A stretch of 64,000 bases of DNA from Bradyrhizobium sp. AZCC 2262 (GCF_036924535.1 NZ_JAZHRT010000001.1:4836001-4900000), one strand, 5' to 3'; shown: positions 52,618 through 62,457, counted from the first letter of the stretch. Made by a program: numbers and translations. The notes: generated from the sequence alone by a model not told the origin.

Positions 52618-53411
52618 ATGTCGACATCAGATGATACCGCCAGCGCGCCCGCCCTGCTCCGGATCGAGGGCCCGATTGCCACCATCACCCTGAACCGGCC
52701 CGCGGCCTTCAACTCCATCAATCTGTCGATCGCCCAGAAGCTCGAGCAACTCGGCGCGGAAGTCGAGGGCAACGACGATATCCGCGTGCTGGTGATCGAG
52801 GGCGAAGGCCGCGCCTTCTCGGCCGGCGGCGATCTGCAGACCATTGGAGCAGCCGCCGCCAATGACACCGTCGCGCCCGTGGTAGGTGAACTGCTGAAAC
52901 ACTACCACGCCTTCATCGAGACGGTGCGGCGGATGCCGAAGATCGTTCTCTCCAGCGTCCACGGCTCCGCCGCCGGCGCCGGCATGGGGCTGGCCTTCGT
53001 CACCGACCTCTGCATTGCCGCCGATGACGCCCGCTTCACGCCGGCCTACGCCAAGATCGGCGTCTCGCCGGATGGCGGCAGCACGGTCGGCATGGTCGGC
53101 ACCGTCGGCATCCGCCGCGCACTGCAGATATTTTTGGCCGAGGACAGTTTTACCGCACAGCAGGCCCATGAATGGGCCTGGTCGCCCGCGTGGTTCCGGC
53201 GGCAGAGTTGAAGGCCGAGACGCGCAAATTCGCCGAACGGCTGGCGCAGAATCCGCCCGGGGCGATCGCAGGCACCAAGTCGCTGGTCTACCAGGCCGCG
53301 GTTACGCCGACCAAGCAACAACTCGATGCCGAGGAAGCGAAGATCATCGACGCCATGCTCACCGAAGATTTTCGCGTTGCTGTGAAGAAGTTCACCAGCA
53401 AGTCGAAGTGA
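52618..53411 (+). pseudogene. enoyl-CoA hydratase/isomerase, interrupted by a probable one-base deletion
   Basis: From ATG 52618 (GAGG upstream) the crotonase pattern is clear: IATITLNRPAAFNSI, oxyanion residues in RAFSAGGDL and SVHGSAAGAGMGLAF. After HEWAW the frame leaves the family and stops at 53211. In the frame entered near 53173 the expected GLVARVVPAAEL continues to 53411 with a normal C-terminus. Adding one G to GGG at 53174-53176 restores HEWGLVARVV and a protein of about 264 residues. The predicted reaction is hydration or isomerisation of an enoyl-CoA. It is a lesion or a homopolymer base-calling error. Confidence 0.85.
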
Positions 53412-53533
53412 GACCGGTGGCGACACCGTCACGCTCTTTCATCTGCCTCCGCCACGGCACGCCGTTCAGGTTCGATAGGACGGGCGATGTGTGGCGCGTT
53501 GCGGAGGTAGATTAACGTCGCCCCACTCTCGAT

Positions 53534-53654
53534 GTCGTCCCTGCGAACGCAGGGACCCATACGCCGCGGCAGCAATTGTTTTGGAAGACGTCAGCCGTCT
53601 CGCTTCAACCAATAGCACAACGCGGTATGGGTCCCTGCGTTCGCAGGGACGACG
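53534..53654. repeat. family A palindromic dispersed repeat, copy 4
   Basis: A 121-bp element with GTCGTCCCTGCGAACGCAG and CTGCGTTCGCAGGGACGACG at its ends. It ends two bases before the DctM-type stop codon. Confidence 0.9.
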
Positions 53655-53655
53655 A

Positions 53656-54996
53656 TCAATTCGGACAAATGTACCCTGTCCCTGACGGCGACTTGAAGCA
53701 ACCGACCGATTCCGGAATCACCTGCTTCGGCAGCCACAGCACCACCTTCGGGAAATAGATCGTGAAGGTGATGGTCACCAGAAATACCACATAGATCGGC
53801 AGCGCTGCCCGTAATGCCTTGGAGAACGGGACGCCGACGAATTTCGAGGCCATCAACAGCACCAATCCGTATGGCGGCGTAATCAGCCCGAATGCCAATG
53901 TCGCGATCAGCACGACGCCCATGTGAACGGCGTTGATGTCGCCGGCCTGGGTCAGCGTGTTCACTAGCGGCATGAAGATGATGATGGTCGGCACCGGCTC
54001 GATGAAATCGCCGACTATCGTGAACAGCAGCACCAGCAACAGCATGATCAGATGCGGATCGTTGCCGGCGAGCGAGATGATCCAGTCGGCGATCACGGAG
54101 GCGCCGCGCAGGTAGGCCAGCATCCAGCCGAACGCATTGGCGGCGCCGATCGTGATCAGCGGCAACGAGAAGATCAGCCCAGCCAGGCAAAAATCATAGG
54201 GAATGTTCTTGAAGTGCCCGCGGTTGAGCGCGGGGATCACCACCGCGATGATCCAGATCACCGCGACGACGCCGGCTTCCGTCGGCGTGAAGGCGCCGGT
54301 CAGGATACCGCCGAGCAGGATGACAGGGATCATCAGCGGCAGAGCGGCGTCACCTGCCGCGAACACGATCTGGCGCAACGGCGCGCGCGGCCTGCGCATC
54401 CCGGTCGGTCCGAAGAAATAGCAGTAGATCATCAGGCCGAAGCCGATCATCAGCCCGGGCACGACGCCGGCCATGAACAGGCCGGCAATCGAGACGTTGC
54501 CTACTGCGCCGTAGACCACGGCGGTGATGCTCGGCGGCACCAGCGCCGCGATGGTGGAAGCGGCGGCGATGATCGCGGCGATGAAGGAGGGACTGTAGCC
54601 CTCCTTCTTCATCGGACCGCCCAGCGCGCGCGTCATCACGGCGACGTCGGCGGTGGTGGAGCCCGACATTTCCGAGAAGAACATCGAGAAGACGACCACG
54701 ACCTGCGAGAGCCCGCCCCTGATATGCCCGACCAGCGACAGCGACAGGTTCGCTATTCGCACCACCACGTTGGCCGAACTCATGAGTTCGCCGACCAGGA
54801 GAAAGAACGGTATCGCCAGCAGCGCTTCGGAATCCACGCCGTCAAAGATCTTCTGCATGATGGCCGCGAGCGAGACGTCGGCAAGCAGCGCGCCGACGAA
54901 AACCCCGGCCATGAGCGAGAACGGCACCGGCACGCCGAGATAGCCGAAGAACAGGAAGCAGAACGTCATCAGGCCAAGAATGACGGGCGCGCTCAC
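53656..54996 (-). CDS. dctM: TRAP transporter large permease (DctM type)
   Basis: 446 residues from GTG 54996, which overlaps the small-permease stop (GTGA). About twelve membrane segments; FFSEMSGSTTADVAVMTRALGGPM and SPSFIAAIIAAASTIAALVPPSI are the DctM family core. The last dozen residues are encoded at the edge of a palindromic repeat and may be a non-native tail. It forms the sodium-driven channel with DctQ for the substrate delivered by the receptor at 55737, probably a sugar acid given the nearby uronate dehydrogenase. Confidence 0.93.
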   Translation of the reverse strand: MSAPVILGLMTFCFLFFGYLGVPVPFSLMAGVFVGALLADVSLAAIMQKIFDGVDSEALLAIPFFLLVGELMSSANVVVRIANLSLSLVGHIRGGLSQVVVVFSMFFSEMSGSTTADVAVMTRALGGPMKKEGYSPSFIAAIIAAASTIAALVPPSITAVVYGAVGNVSIAGLFMAGVVPGLMIGFGLMIYCYFFGPTGMRRPRAPLRQIVFAAGDAALPLMIPVILLGGILTGAFTPTEAGVVAVIWIIAVVIPALNRGHFKNIPYDFCLAGLIFSLPLITIGAANAFGWMLAYLRGASVIADWIISLAGNDPHLIMLLLVLLFTIVGDFIEPVPTIIIFMPLVNTLTQAGDINAVHMGVVLIATLAFGLITPPYGLVLLMASKFVGVPFSKALRAALPIYVVFLVTITFTIYFPKVVLWLPKQVIPESVGCFKSPSGTGYICPN

Positions 54997-55580
54997 GGCT
55001 GCACCCTGTTCCGGAAGCTGGTGTCGGCCGGCGGAATGTCGCTGGCGTCCTCAAGCGGCGGCTCGGGATGGTCGAAGCCGTTGCGGATTCCATTGACGAG
55101 TTGCTCGACGGTGAACAGCGCGATCAGTGCGCCGGACAGCGGGATCGCGGCATAGAGCGAGGCGATCGGCGTATTCGACGGCAGCCGAAAACTGCCGAAG
55201 CCCCTGAGATAGTTGATATAGCCGTAATAGATCAGAACCCCCGCCACAGCGAGCACCACGACGCGGATCAGGATTTCGACGATCAGCCGCGGCGTGCCAT
55301 GCATCGCCTCGGAGACCGCCGTCAGATAGAGATGATCGTTGCGGCGCGTGGCGACCGCGGCGCCGATGAAGATCGCGTAGATGAACAGCGTCGAGGTGGC
55401 TTCCTGCAGCCATAGCCATGGATTGCCGAGGGTCCGCGTGACGATATCGGCCGTGACCGAGAGCGAGAAACCAAAACACAGCACGCCGCAGACGATCATC
55501 AGGAACAGTTCGAGCCGATCGAACGCCCGCCACTTCAAATGATGCTGGCGCTGCAGCACCAGCTTGTCGGCAATGGACAT
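54993..55580 (-). CDS. dctQ: TRAP transporter small permease (DctQ type)
   Basis: 195 residues from ATG 55580. Four membrane segments; NPWLWLQEATSTLFIYAIFIGAAVATRRNDHLYL is the DctQ signature region (W...E...F....G...A.R...H). A repeat element lies immediately upstream, between this gene and the receptor gene. The C-terminal tail is soluble and overlaps the DctM start codon. Confidence 0.91.
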   Translation of the reverse strand: MSIADKLVLQRQHHLKWRAFDRLELFLMIVCGVLCFGFSLSVTADIVTRTLGNPWLWLQEATSTLFIYAIFIGAAVATRRNDHLYLTAVSEAMHGTPRLIVEILIRVVVLAVAGVLIYYGYINYLRGFGSFRLPSNTPIASLYAAIPLSGALIALFTVEQLVNGIRNGFDHPEPPLEDASDIPPADTSFRNRVQP

Positions 55581-55600
55581 CTTGACTTCACACTCTCTGT

Positions 55601-55723
55601 CGTCGTCCCTGCGAACGCAGGGACCCATAACCACAGTTGCTAATTGTTTTGCGGAAAATCGGCTAACCGATCGCTCAACCGACGGGCCGCGGCGTATGGG
55701 TCCCGGCGTTCGCCGGGACGACG
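55601..55723. repeat. family A palindromic dispersed repeat, copy 5
   Basis: A 123-bp element with a canonical left end (CGTCGTCCCTGCGAACGCAG) and a right end carrying the variant CCGGCGTTCGCCGGGACGACG-like hairpin seen also in copy 3. It lies between the TRAP receptor and small-permease genes. Confidence 0.88.
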
Positions 55724-55736
55724 TACGGATAAAATG

Positions 55737-56738
55737 CTAATTGATCGCCCGGATCAGCGTCTTGATCTTGTCGGCGTGCGGGCCGAGATCCTTGGCGAGC
55801 TTGTCGAGATAGGGATCGGCGATCTTCTGGAAGCTCGCCTTGTCGACGTCCTTGACGATCTTGACGCCCATTTTCTCGAGCTTCGTCGCGGCCGTGTTCT
55901 CCAGGTCGAAAGCCCGCTTCGGCTCCTGCACGCTGACGTCCCGCGCGGCGGCAAGCACCCACTTCTTCTGCTCGTCACTGAGGCTCTGCCAGAGCTTGTC
56001 GCTGATCCACACGATGCAATTATTGGCCTCGTGCCCGGTCATCGACAGCACCGGCGCGACTTCATAGTGCTTGTTGATCAGATAGACGTTGACCGCGTTC
56101 TCGCCGAAATCCACCACGCCGGTTTGCAGCGAGGTGTAAACGCTGCCGAACGGCATGTGTACCGTCTGGGCGCTGTAGGCCGGGAACATCATGTCCTCGG
56201 TCGCGGTCGCCTGAACGCGGACCTTCAGGCCCTTCATATCCTCCGGCTTACGCACCTCCTTCTTGCCGTACATGTTCCGGAAGCCCTGGGTGCCGAGGCC
56301 GATGGCGTGAATGCCCTGCGTGGTGCTGTCGATCATGTCGCGAACGGCTTCGAACACCTTCTCGTCGCCGAGCGCCTTGATGTTGTGTTCTTCCGAGCGG
56401 AACAGGAAGTGCAACGACATCACGCCGGCCTGCGGCGAGATCGTCGACGTGTTGGCGGATGACACGACCGCGAAATCAAGATCGCCGGCTTTCACGAGCT
56501 GCAGGAGCTGGGGCTCCTGCCCGAGCTGCGCGCCGGGAAACTGGTCGACCAGCATCGTACCCTTGCTCAACTCCTTCAGCTTCGCTGAAAAAATGTCGTA
56601 GGCGATGCTGTAGCCGGAGTTGAGTTGCTGGTCGTGCGCGAAGCGATAATGCTTGGCGTCCTGCGCGGCTGCACCGGTAGCGAGCATGACGACCGCAGCG
56701 GCGATCGCCGCGAATATCGATTTCCCTGGATTCCCCAT
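55737..56738 (-). CDS. dctP: TRAP transporter substrate-binding protein (DctP type)
   Basis: 333 residues with a signal peptide cleaved near GAAA-QD. YRFAHDQQLNSGYSIAYDIF, QFPGAQLGQEPQLLQLVKAG and VRVQATATEDMMFPAYSA belong to the DctP fold; Arg in KVRVQ is the usual carboxylate-binding residue of TRAP receptors. The ligand is therefore probably an organic or sugar acid. A GntR-box-like sequence (56793-56803) lies about 55 bases upstream of the ATG. Confidence 0.93.
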   Translation of the reverse strand: MGNPGKSIFAAIAAAVVMLATGAAAQDAKHYRFAHDQQLNSGYSIAYDIFSAKLKELSKGTMLVDQFPGAQLGQEPQLLQLVKAGDLDFAVVSSANTSTISPQAGVMSLHFLFRSEEHNIKALGDEKVFEAVRDMIDSTTQGIHAIGLGTQGFRNMYGKKEVRKPEDMKGLKVRVQATATEDMMFPAYSAQTVHMPFGSVYTSLQTGVVDFGENAVNVYLINKHYEVAPVLSMTGHEANNCIVWISDKLWQSLSDEQKKWVLAAARDVSVQEPKRAFDLENTAATKLEKMGVKIVKDVDKASFQKIADPYLDKLAKDLGPHADKIKTLIRAIN

Positions 56739-56792
56739 GACGCGTTTCCCCCGTTGGTTTGATTTTTCCCAATCAAACCATCAGGGCAGCGA

Positions 56793-56803
56793 GATTGTCA
56801 ATA
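56793..56803. promoter_or_regulatory. GntR-box-like site before the TRAP genes
   Basis: GATTGTCAATA matches 10 of 11 bases of TATTGTCAATA found in the 58640 region. A weaker match, AATTGTCGATA (56856-56866, 9 of 11), lies just after the dehydratase stop. The position fits control of the TRAP genes by the local GntR regulator. Confidence 0.55.
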
Positions 56804-56883
56804 AAGTATCGGGATTATCTCCCAGGACGGGCCATATCGTCAGCCTTCAGGCGATAATTGTCGATAATTAAGAACCGCAGAGG

Positions 56884-58590
56884 CTAGTCCTTGCCCTGCC
56901 CGCGCATAAAGTCGAAGTCGCAGCCTTCGTCGGCCTGCAGAATCGTCTCGTTGAACAGGTGCGCGTAGCCGCGCCTGGCCCATTCGGGCGTGACGGCTGG
57001 CGCAAGCGCCGCGCGGCGCTTCGCAAGCTCCGCTTCGTCGACCAGGAGATCGATGCTGCGTTTCGCGACATCGAGGCGGATCATGTCGCCGTTCCTGACC
57101 AGCGCCAGCGGACCGCCCACGGCGGATTCCGGCGTGATGTGCAGCACGATGGTGCCGAACGCGGTACCGCTCATGCGCGCATCCGATATCCGCACCATGT
57201 CCTTGACGCCGCCGCGCGCGAGCTTCTTCGGGATCGGCAGATAGCCCGCCTCCGGCATGCCGGGCGCACCCTTGGGGCCGGCATTGCGCAGCACCAGCAC
57301 GTCGTCGGCGTTGACGTCGAGATCGGAATCGTCGACCCGCAGCGTCATGTCCTCGACGGATTCGAACACCACGGCGCGGCCGGTATGCTGCAGCAGCTTT
57401 GGGCTTGCCGCCGATTGCTTGATGACCGCGCCACGCGGCGCGAGGTTGCCGTGCAGCACCGCCATCGCGCCTTCAGCCTTGATCGGATTGTCGCGCGGCC
57501 GGATGGCGTCCTGTCCCGGTACCTCCTCGGCGTCGGCAACGACGTCGCGCAGCGTTTGCCCCGTAATGGTTTTGGCATCGAGGTCGATAAGATTGCCGAG
57601 TTGCGCCATCAGTTTGGGCACGCCTCCGGCATGATGGAAATGCTCCATGTAATGCTCGCCGGACGGTTTCAGGTCGATCAGCACGGGCACCTCGCGGCCG
57701 AGCTTGTCGAACGCTTCGAGATCGATGCGATGCTTGGTGCGGTTGGCGATTGCCGTCAGATGAATGAGCCCGTTGGTCGAGCCACCGATCGCCTGCAGCA
57801 CCACTTGTGCGTTCTGGAACGAAGTAGCCGTCAGCAATTCGCTCGGCTTTGGCCCCTTCGTCCTGGCCATCACGGCCGCCACCCTGCCGCTCGCCTCCGC
57901 CGAGCGAAAGCGCTCGGCATGCGGCGCGGGGATCGTCGCGCTCATCGGCAGCGACAGACCGAGCGCCTCGGTGATGCATGCCATGGTGCTGGCGGTGCCC
58001 ATCACCATGCAGGTGCCGACAGAGGGTGCCAGCCGGCCGTTGACGGCTTCGATTTCAACGTCGTCAATTTCGCCGGCACGATATTTTCCCCACAGCCGCC
58101 GGCAATCCGTGCACGCCCCCAGCACTTCGCCCTTGTGATGCCCGACCACCATCGGCCCCACCGGAATGACGACGGTTGGGAGATCGGCGGAGACCGCTGC
58201 CATGATCTGCGCCGGCAAGGTCTTGTCGCACCCGCCGATCACGACCACGGCATCCATCGGCTGCGCGCGGATCATCTCCTCGGTGTCCATCGCCATCAGG
58301 TTGCGAAGATACATCGAGGTTGGAAACGCAAAGCTCTCGGCGATCGAGATGGTCGGGAACACCATCGGCATCGCGCCCGACAGCATCACGCCGCGCTTCA
58401 CCGCTTCGATGATCTGCGGAACGTTGCCGTGACAGGGATTGTAGTCGCTGTAGGTATTGGTGATGCCGACGATTGGCCTGTTCAGCGCATCATCCGAATA
58501 GCCCATCGCCTTGATGAAGGCCTTGCGCAGGAACAGCGAGAAGCCAGCATCGCCATAACTCGTCAGTCCCTTGCGAAGTCCGTCGGCCAT
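56884..58590 (-). CDS. IlvD/Edd-family sugar-acid dehydratase
   Basis: 568 residues with the three Fe-S cluster cysteines of the family: Cys53 (NPCHGN), Cys121 (GGCDKT) and Cys194 (GTCMVMGTAST). CTDCRRLWGKY and the C-terminal SDARMSGTAFGTIVLHI also fit. The CTDC.R.W.. stretch is a feature I associate with pentonate/hexonate dehydratases (such as L-arabinonate or D-xylonate dehydratase) rather than with IlvD of branched-chain amino-acid synthesis. It would remove water from an aldonate or aldarate to give a 2-keto-3-deoxy acid. It faces a divergent oxidoreductase-regulator pair across two GntR-like boxes and precedes the TRAP genes. Confidence 0.9.
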   Translation of the reverse strand: MADGLRKGLTSYGDAGFSLFLRKAFIKAMGYSDDALNRPIVGITNTYSDYNPCHGNVPQIIEAVKRGVMLSGAMPMVFPTISIAESFAFPTSMYLRNLMAMDTEEMIRAQPMDAVVVIGGCDKTLPAQIMAAVSADLPTVVIPVGPMVVGHHKGEVLGACTDCRRLWGKYRAGEIDDVEIEAVNGRLAPSVGTCMVMGTASTMACITEALGLSLPMSATIPAPHAERFRSAEASGRVAAVMARTKGPKPSELLTATSFQNAQVVLQAIGGSTNGLIHLTAIANRTKHRIDLEAFDKLGREVPVLIDLKPSGEHYMEHFHHAGGVPKLMAQLGNLIDLDAKTITGQTLRDVVADAEEVPGQDAIRPRDNPIKAEGAMAVLHGNLAPRGAVIKQSAASPKLLQHTGRAVVFESVEDMTLRVDDSDLDVNADDVLVLRNAGPKGAPGMPEAGYLPIPKKLARGGVKDMVRISDARMSGTAFGTIVLHITPESAVGGPLALVRNGDMIRLDVAKRSIDLLVDEAELAKRRAALAPAVTPEWARRGYAHLFNETILQADEGCDFDFMRGQGKD

Positions 58591-58630
58591 TTTCTTGCTT
58601 CCTGTCGTCGTGGATGGGCACTTAAGAAGC

Positions 58631-58713
58631 CCGTTGGATTATTGTCAATATTTGATTATTCAGCACTGCAATGGGCCATTTTGCCCGAAAATCCAACGGT
58701 ATTATTGACAATA
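58631..58713. promoter_or_regulatory. divergent regulatory region with two GntR-like boxes in an inverted arrangement
   Basis: TATTGTCAATA (58640-58650) and its exact reverse complement TATTGACAATA (58703-58713) flank the divergent promoters. CCGTTGGATT (58631-58640) and AATCCAACGG (58690-58699) are a further perfect 10-base inverted pair. Each box is palindromic around a single central base. The FCD-type GntR regulator encoded at 59764 is the obvious candidate binder. Confidence 0.72.
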
Positions 58714-58759
58714 TCAGAGGCGTATGCTGACTACCGGCCATGACCGGAAACGCGCGCCC

Positions 58760-59767
58760 ATGAACCAGCCTTTGCGCATTGGCCTGATCGGCGCCGGCAT
58801 GGTGAGCCGTCATCATCTGATTGCCTGGGCGACTATACCAGATCAGGCCCGCGTCGTGGCGATCGCCGATCCCTTCGCTGAAAACGCCGCACGTCGCGCG
58901 ACCGAGTTCGGGATTTCGCAAACCTACGCCAGCGCCGAGGCAATGCTCGCGACTGTGACGCTCGACGCCATCGATATCGCGGCCCCCCGCGAGATGCACG
59001 CGCCGCTGGTGCGGCTCGCCGCCGCGAAACGATTGCCGGTGCTTTGCCAGAAGCCGCTCGCACCCAACCTGCGGGAGGCAAGCGACCTCGCCGCCGAGGT
59101 CGAGGCTTCGACGCGCCTGATGGTGCACGAGAACTGGCGCTTTCGCGGCTATTATCGCGATGCCGCAGCGTGGCTGCGCGAGGGACGCATCGGCCAGGTC
59201 AAACAGGCCCAACTGACGCTGCTGACATCGGGCGTGTTGCCGGGGCCGGACGGGCTTTGTCCGGCGCTGGAGCGGCAGCCCTTCATGCGTCGGGAACGGC
59301 GCATGCTGGTCGCGGAGGTGTTGATCCATCATCTGGACACGCTCCGCATGCTGCTCGGGCCGCTGCAGGTGACGGCGGCGCAACTCTCGCGTTCCAGCGA
59401 TCTTCTCGTCGGCGAAGACGGCGCGGTGATCCAGCTTGCGACCGGCAGCGGTGCGGGCGTTACAGTCTTTGCAAGCTTCGCCGCCCACGGACATCCGGCC
59501 GCGCAGGTCGACCGGCTGGAGATTCTCGGCGATGCGGGCGCAATCCGGCTCGACGGACCATCGTTGACCTGCTCGGGCGCGTCGCCCGGCGAGCGCACCT
59601 ATGATCTCCCCACCGAGTATCAGGGTTCCTACAACCGGACGATCGCGCATTTCGTCGACGCGCTCCGCGACAATAAGCCCTTCGAGACGGCACCGCAGGA
59701 CAATCTCGAGACCTTGCGCCTGGTCGAGGATTGCTATCGGCTGTCGGGCTGGGAGGCCTTGCGATGA
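58760..59767 (+). CDS. Gfo/Idh/MocA-family oxidoreductase
   Basis: 335 residues from ATG 58760, where homology starts (PLRIGLIGAGMVSRHH); ATG 58724, a few bases after AGAGG, would add 12 residues and cannot be excluded. The N-terminal Rossmann motif GLIGAGM, the LCQKPLAPNL segment (variant of the EKP motif with Q in place of E) and VHENWRFRGYY are visible. It probably oxidises a sugar or sugar-acid hydroxyl with NAD(P). It overlaps the GntR gene by ATGA. Confidence 0.87.
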   Translation: MNQPLRIGLIGAGMVSRHHLIAWATIPDQARVVAIADPFAENAARRATEFGISQTYASAEAMLATVTLDAIDIAAPREMHAPLVRLAAAKRLPVLCQKPLAPNLREASDLAAEVEASTRLMVHENWRFRGYYRDAAAWLREGRIGQVKQAQLTLLTSGVLPGPDGLCPALERQPFMRRERRMLVAEVLIHHLDTLRMLLGPLQVTAAQLSRSSDLLVGEDGAVIQLATGSGAGVTVFASFAAHGHPAAQVDRLEILGDAGAIRLDGPSLTCSGASPGERTYDLPTEYQGSYNRTIAHFVDALRDNKPFETAPQDNLETLRLVEDCYRLSGWEALR

Positions 59768-60453
59768 AGCCGCAGGAAGCATTGACCGAACCATCCGCGC
59801 CGACGCGCGAGGAGGAACAGGCCGAAGTCATCCGCCGGCTGGAAGAGGACATCATCTTCGGCCGCTTCGCGCCGGGTTCGCGGCTGGTCGAGGACACGTT
59901 GATGACGCGCTACGGCGCCAGCCGGCATTTCGTGCGGCAGGCGCTGTTCCAGCTCGAACGCCAGGGCATCGTGCTGCGCGAGAAAAACATTGGCGCCACG
60001 GTGCGGTTCTATTCATCCGAGGAAGTGCGCCAGATCTACGAGGTGCGGGAAATGCTGACGCGGCAGGCGGCATTGATGATCGCCTTGCCCGCCCCCGCCG
60101 GCCTGATCGCGCAGTTGAACGAATTGCAGCGGCAATATTGCGCCAAGGCCGACGCGCAGGATTTGCGCGGCATTCACGAGGCCAACGACGCCTTTCACGT
60201 CGCGCTGTTCTCGGCCTGCGGCAACCCGTATCTGGTGCACTCACTGCAGGACTACATGAACCTGACGCTGCCGATGCGCGCCAAGAATCTCGCCGATAAG
60301 GAGGGACTGGCGCTATCCCGCCGCCAGCACGAATTGATGATCGAGTTGTTGAAAGGCCGCGACAGCTGGGCGCTGGCGCAGCTGTGCGTTGATCACATGC
60401 AGTACAGCAAGTCGGACTATCTCGGCCGCATCGCGGGAGATAAGAGCGAATAG
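59764..60453 (+). CDS. GntR-family regulator with FCD ligand domain
   Basis: 229 residues from ATG 59764, inside the preceding stop. The winged helix reads GRFAPGSRLVEDTLMTRYGASRHFVRQALFQLERQGIV, and the C-terminal FCD domain has EVREMLTRQAALM, the metal/ligand residues in NDAFHVALFSACGNPYL and a late RRQHELMIELL. Such regulators sense sugar acids or other carboxylates. It is co-transcribed with the oxidoreductase and most likely controls the surrounding uronate genes through the TATTG(T/A)CAATA boxes. Confidence 0.92.
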   Translation: MKPQEALTEPSAPTREEEQAEVIRRLEEDIIFGRFAPGSRLVEDTLMTRYGASRHFVRQALFQLERQGIVLREKNIGATVRFYSSEEVRQIYEVREMLTRQAALMIALPAPAGLIAQLNELQRQYCAKADAQDLRGIHEANDAFHVALFSACGNPYLVHSLQDYMNLTLPMRAKNLADKEGLALSRRQHELMIELLKGRDSWALAQLCVDHMQYSKSDYLGRIAGDKSE

Positions 60454-60458
60454 TTGGC

Positions 60459-60539
60459 CGTCATTCCGGGGCGATGCGCAGCATCGAACCCGGAATCTCG
60501 AGATTCCGGGTCTGGTCCTTCGGACCATCCCGGAATGAC
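60459..60539. repeat. family B palindromic dispersed repeat, copy 2
   Basis: An 81-bp element nearly identical to copy 1 at 5411-5491 but inverted. It separates the convergent regulator and uronate dehydrogenase genes. Confidence 0.9.
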
Positions 60540-60549
60540 ACTCAGAACG

Positions 60550-61371
60550 TCACTTCTTCCAATCCACGATCCCACCCTTGTCGCCGTCGAACTCCATGCT
60601 GCAGAACGTACCGCCCTGGTAGTAATCGCCGACGGGATCCGGCTTCAGCTTGGCCTGCTCGGCCATCGCGTGCTCGCGGAAATCTTCGCCACGGCCGGTC
60701 GGCCGGTAGCCGAGTTCGTAGGCGCGATGGTTGTCCCACCAGGCACGCTCGTTATAGGAGGCGCCGTAGAAGATTTCGAAGTGAATGTCGGAATGATCGA
60801 GCCCGATGTGGCAGAGCTGCACCAGATCCTCCGGCTTCAGCCAGATCGACAGGCGGCGATGATCCAGTGGCATCTCGCCGAAATTGCCGATCCGGATACA
60901 GGTGACACCAAGCCCGTGCTTGTCGGCATAGAGCGCGCCGACCGCTTCGCCGAACACCTTGCTGACGCCATAGCGGCTGTCCGGCCGCGCGGTGACGTCG
61001 GTGCCGATCCTGTGATGGCGCGGGTAGAAGCCGACCGCGTGGTTCGACGAGGCAAACACCACGCGTTTGACACCCTTCTTGCGCGCCGCCTCGAACAGAT
61101 TGTAGCCGCCGATGATGTTGGATTGCAGGATCGAATCCCAGGGCCCTTCGACCGAATAACCGCCGAAATGCAGGATGCCGTCGACGCCTTCGCAGATCGC
61201 CTCGACCTGGACGAGATCGGCGAGATCGGCCGCCTTGAATTGCTCGTTCTTGCCGAGATCGGCCGGCGCCGTCAAATCGCTCAGCAGCAGGTCCGGATAG
61301 ATCGGCGGCAACAGCTTGCGCAAGGATGTGCCGATCCCGCCGGCGGCGCCGGTCATCAATATGCGTGGCAT
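60550..61371 (-). CDS. udh: NAD-dependent uronate dehydrogenase
   Basis: 273 residues from ATG 61371, where the extended-SDR fold starts (TGAAGGIG, 7-14). The active-site Ser in FASSNHAVGFYP, Tyr134 and Lys138 of YGVSK, the GASYNERAWWDN stretch and a late YQGGTF match what I recall of the Agrobacterium uronate dehydrogenase. The enzyme oxidises D-glucuronate or D-galacturonate to the aldarolactone. It is divergent from the SMP-30 lactonase gene across 93 bases containing an ATTGTCA core (minus strand, 61412-61418). Confidence 0.9.
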   Translation of the reverse strand: MPRILMTGAAGGIGTSLRKLLPPIYPDLLLSDLTAPADLGKNEQFKAADLADLVQVEAICEGVDGILHFGGYSVEGPWDSILQSNIIGGYNLFEAARKKGVKRVVFASSNHAVGFYPRHHRIGTDVTARPDSRYGVSKVFGEAVGALYADKHGLGVTCIRIGNFGEMPLDHRRLSIWLKPEDLVQLCHIGLDHSDIHFEIFYGASYNERAWWDNHRAYELGYRPTGRGEDFREHAMAEQAKLKPDPVGDYYQGGTFCSMEFDGDKGGIVDWKK

Positions 61372-61464
61372 TTCGTTCCTCTTATCTCTCGACCGATTTG
61401 CGGTCATTAGCTGACAATGATAGCAAATCCAACTGTCAGGGAAACGCAACAACGAGAACAGCAA

Positions 61465-62433
<969 letters not shown>

Positions 62434-62457
62434 GTCCGCGCGCCCTTCAACGCCGCT

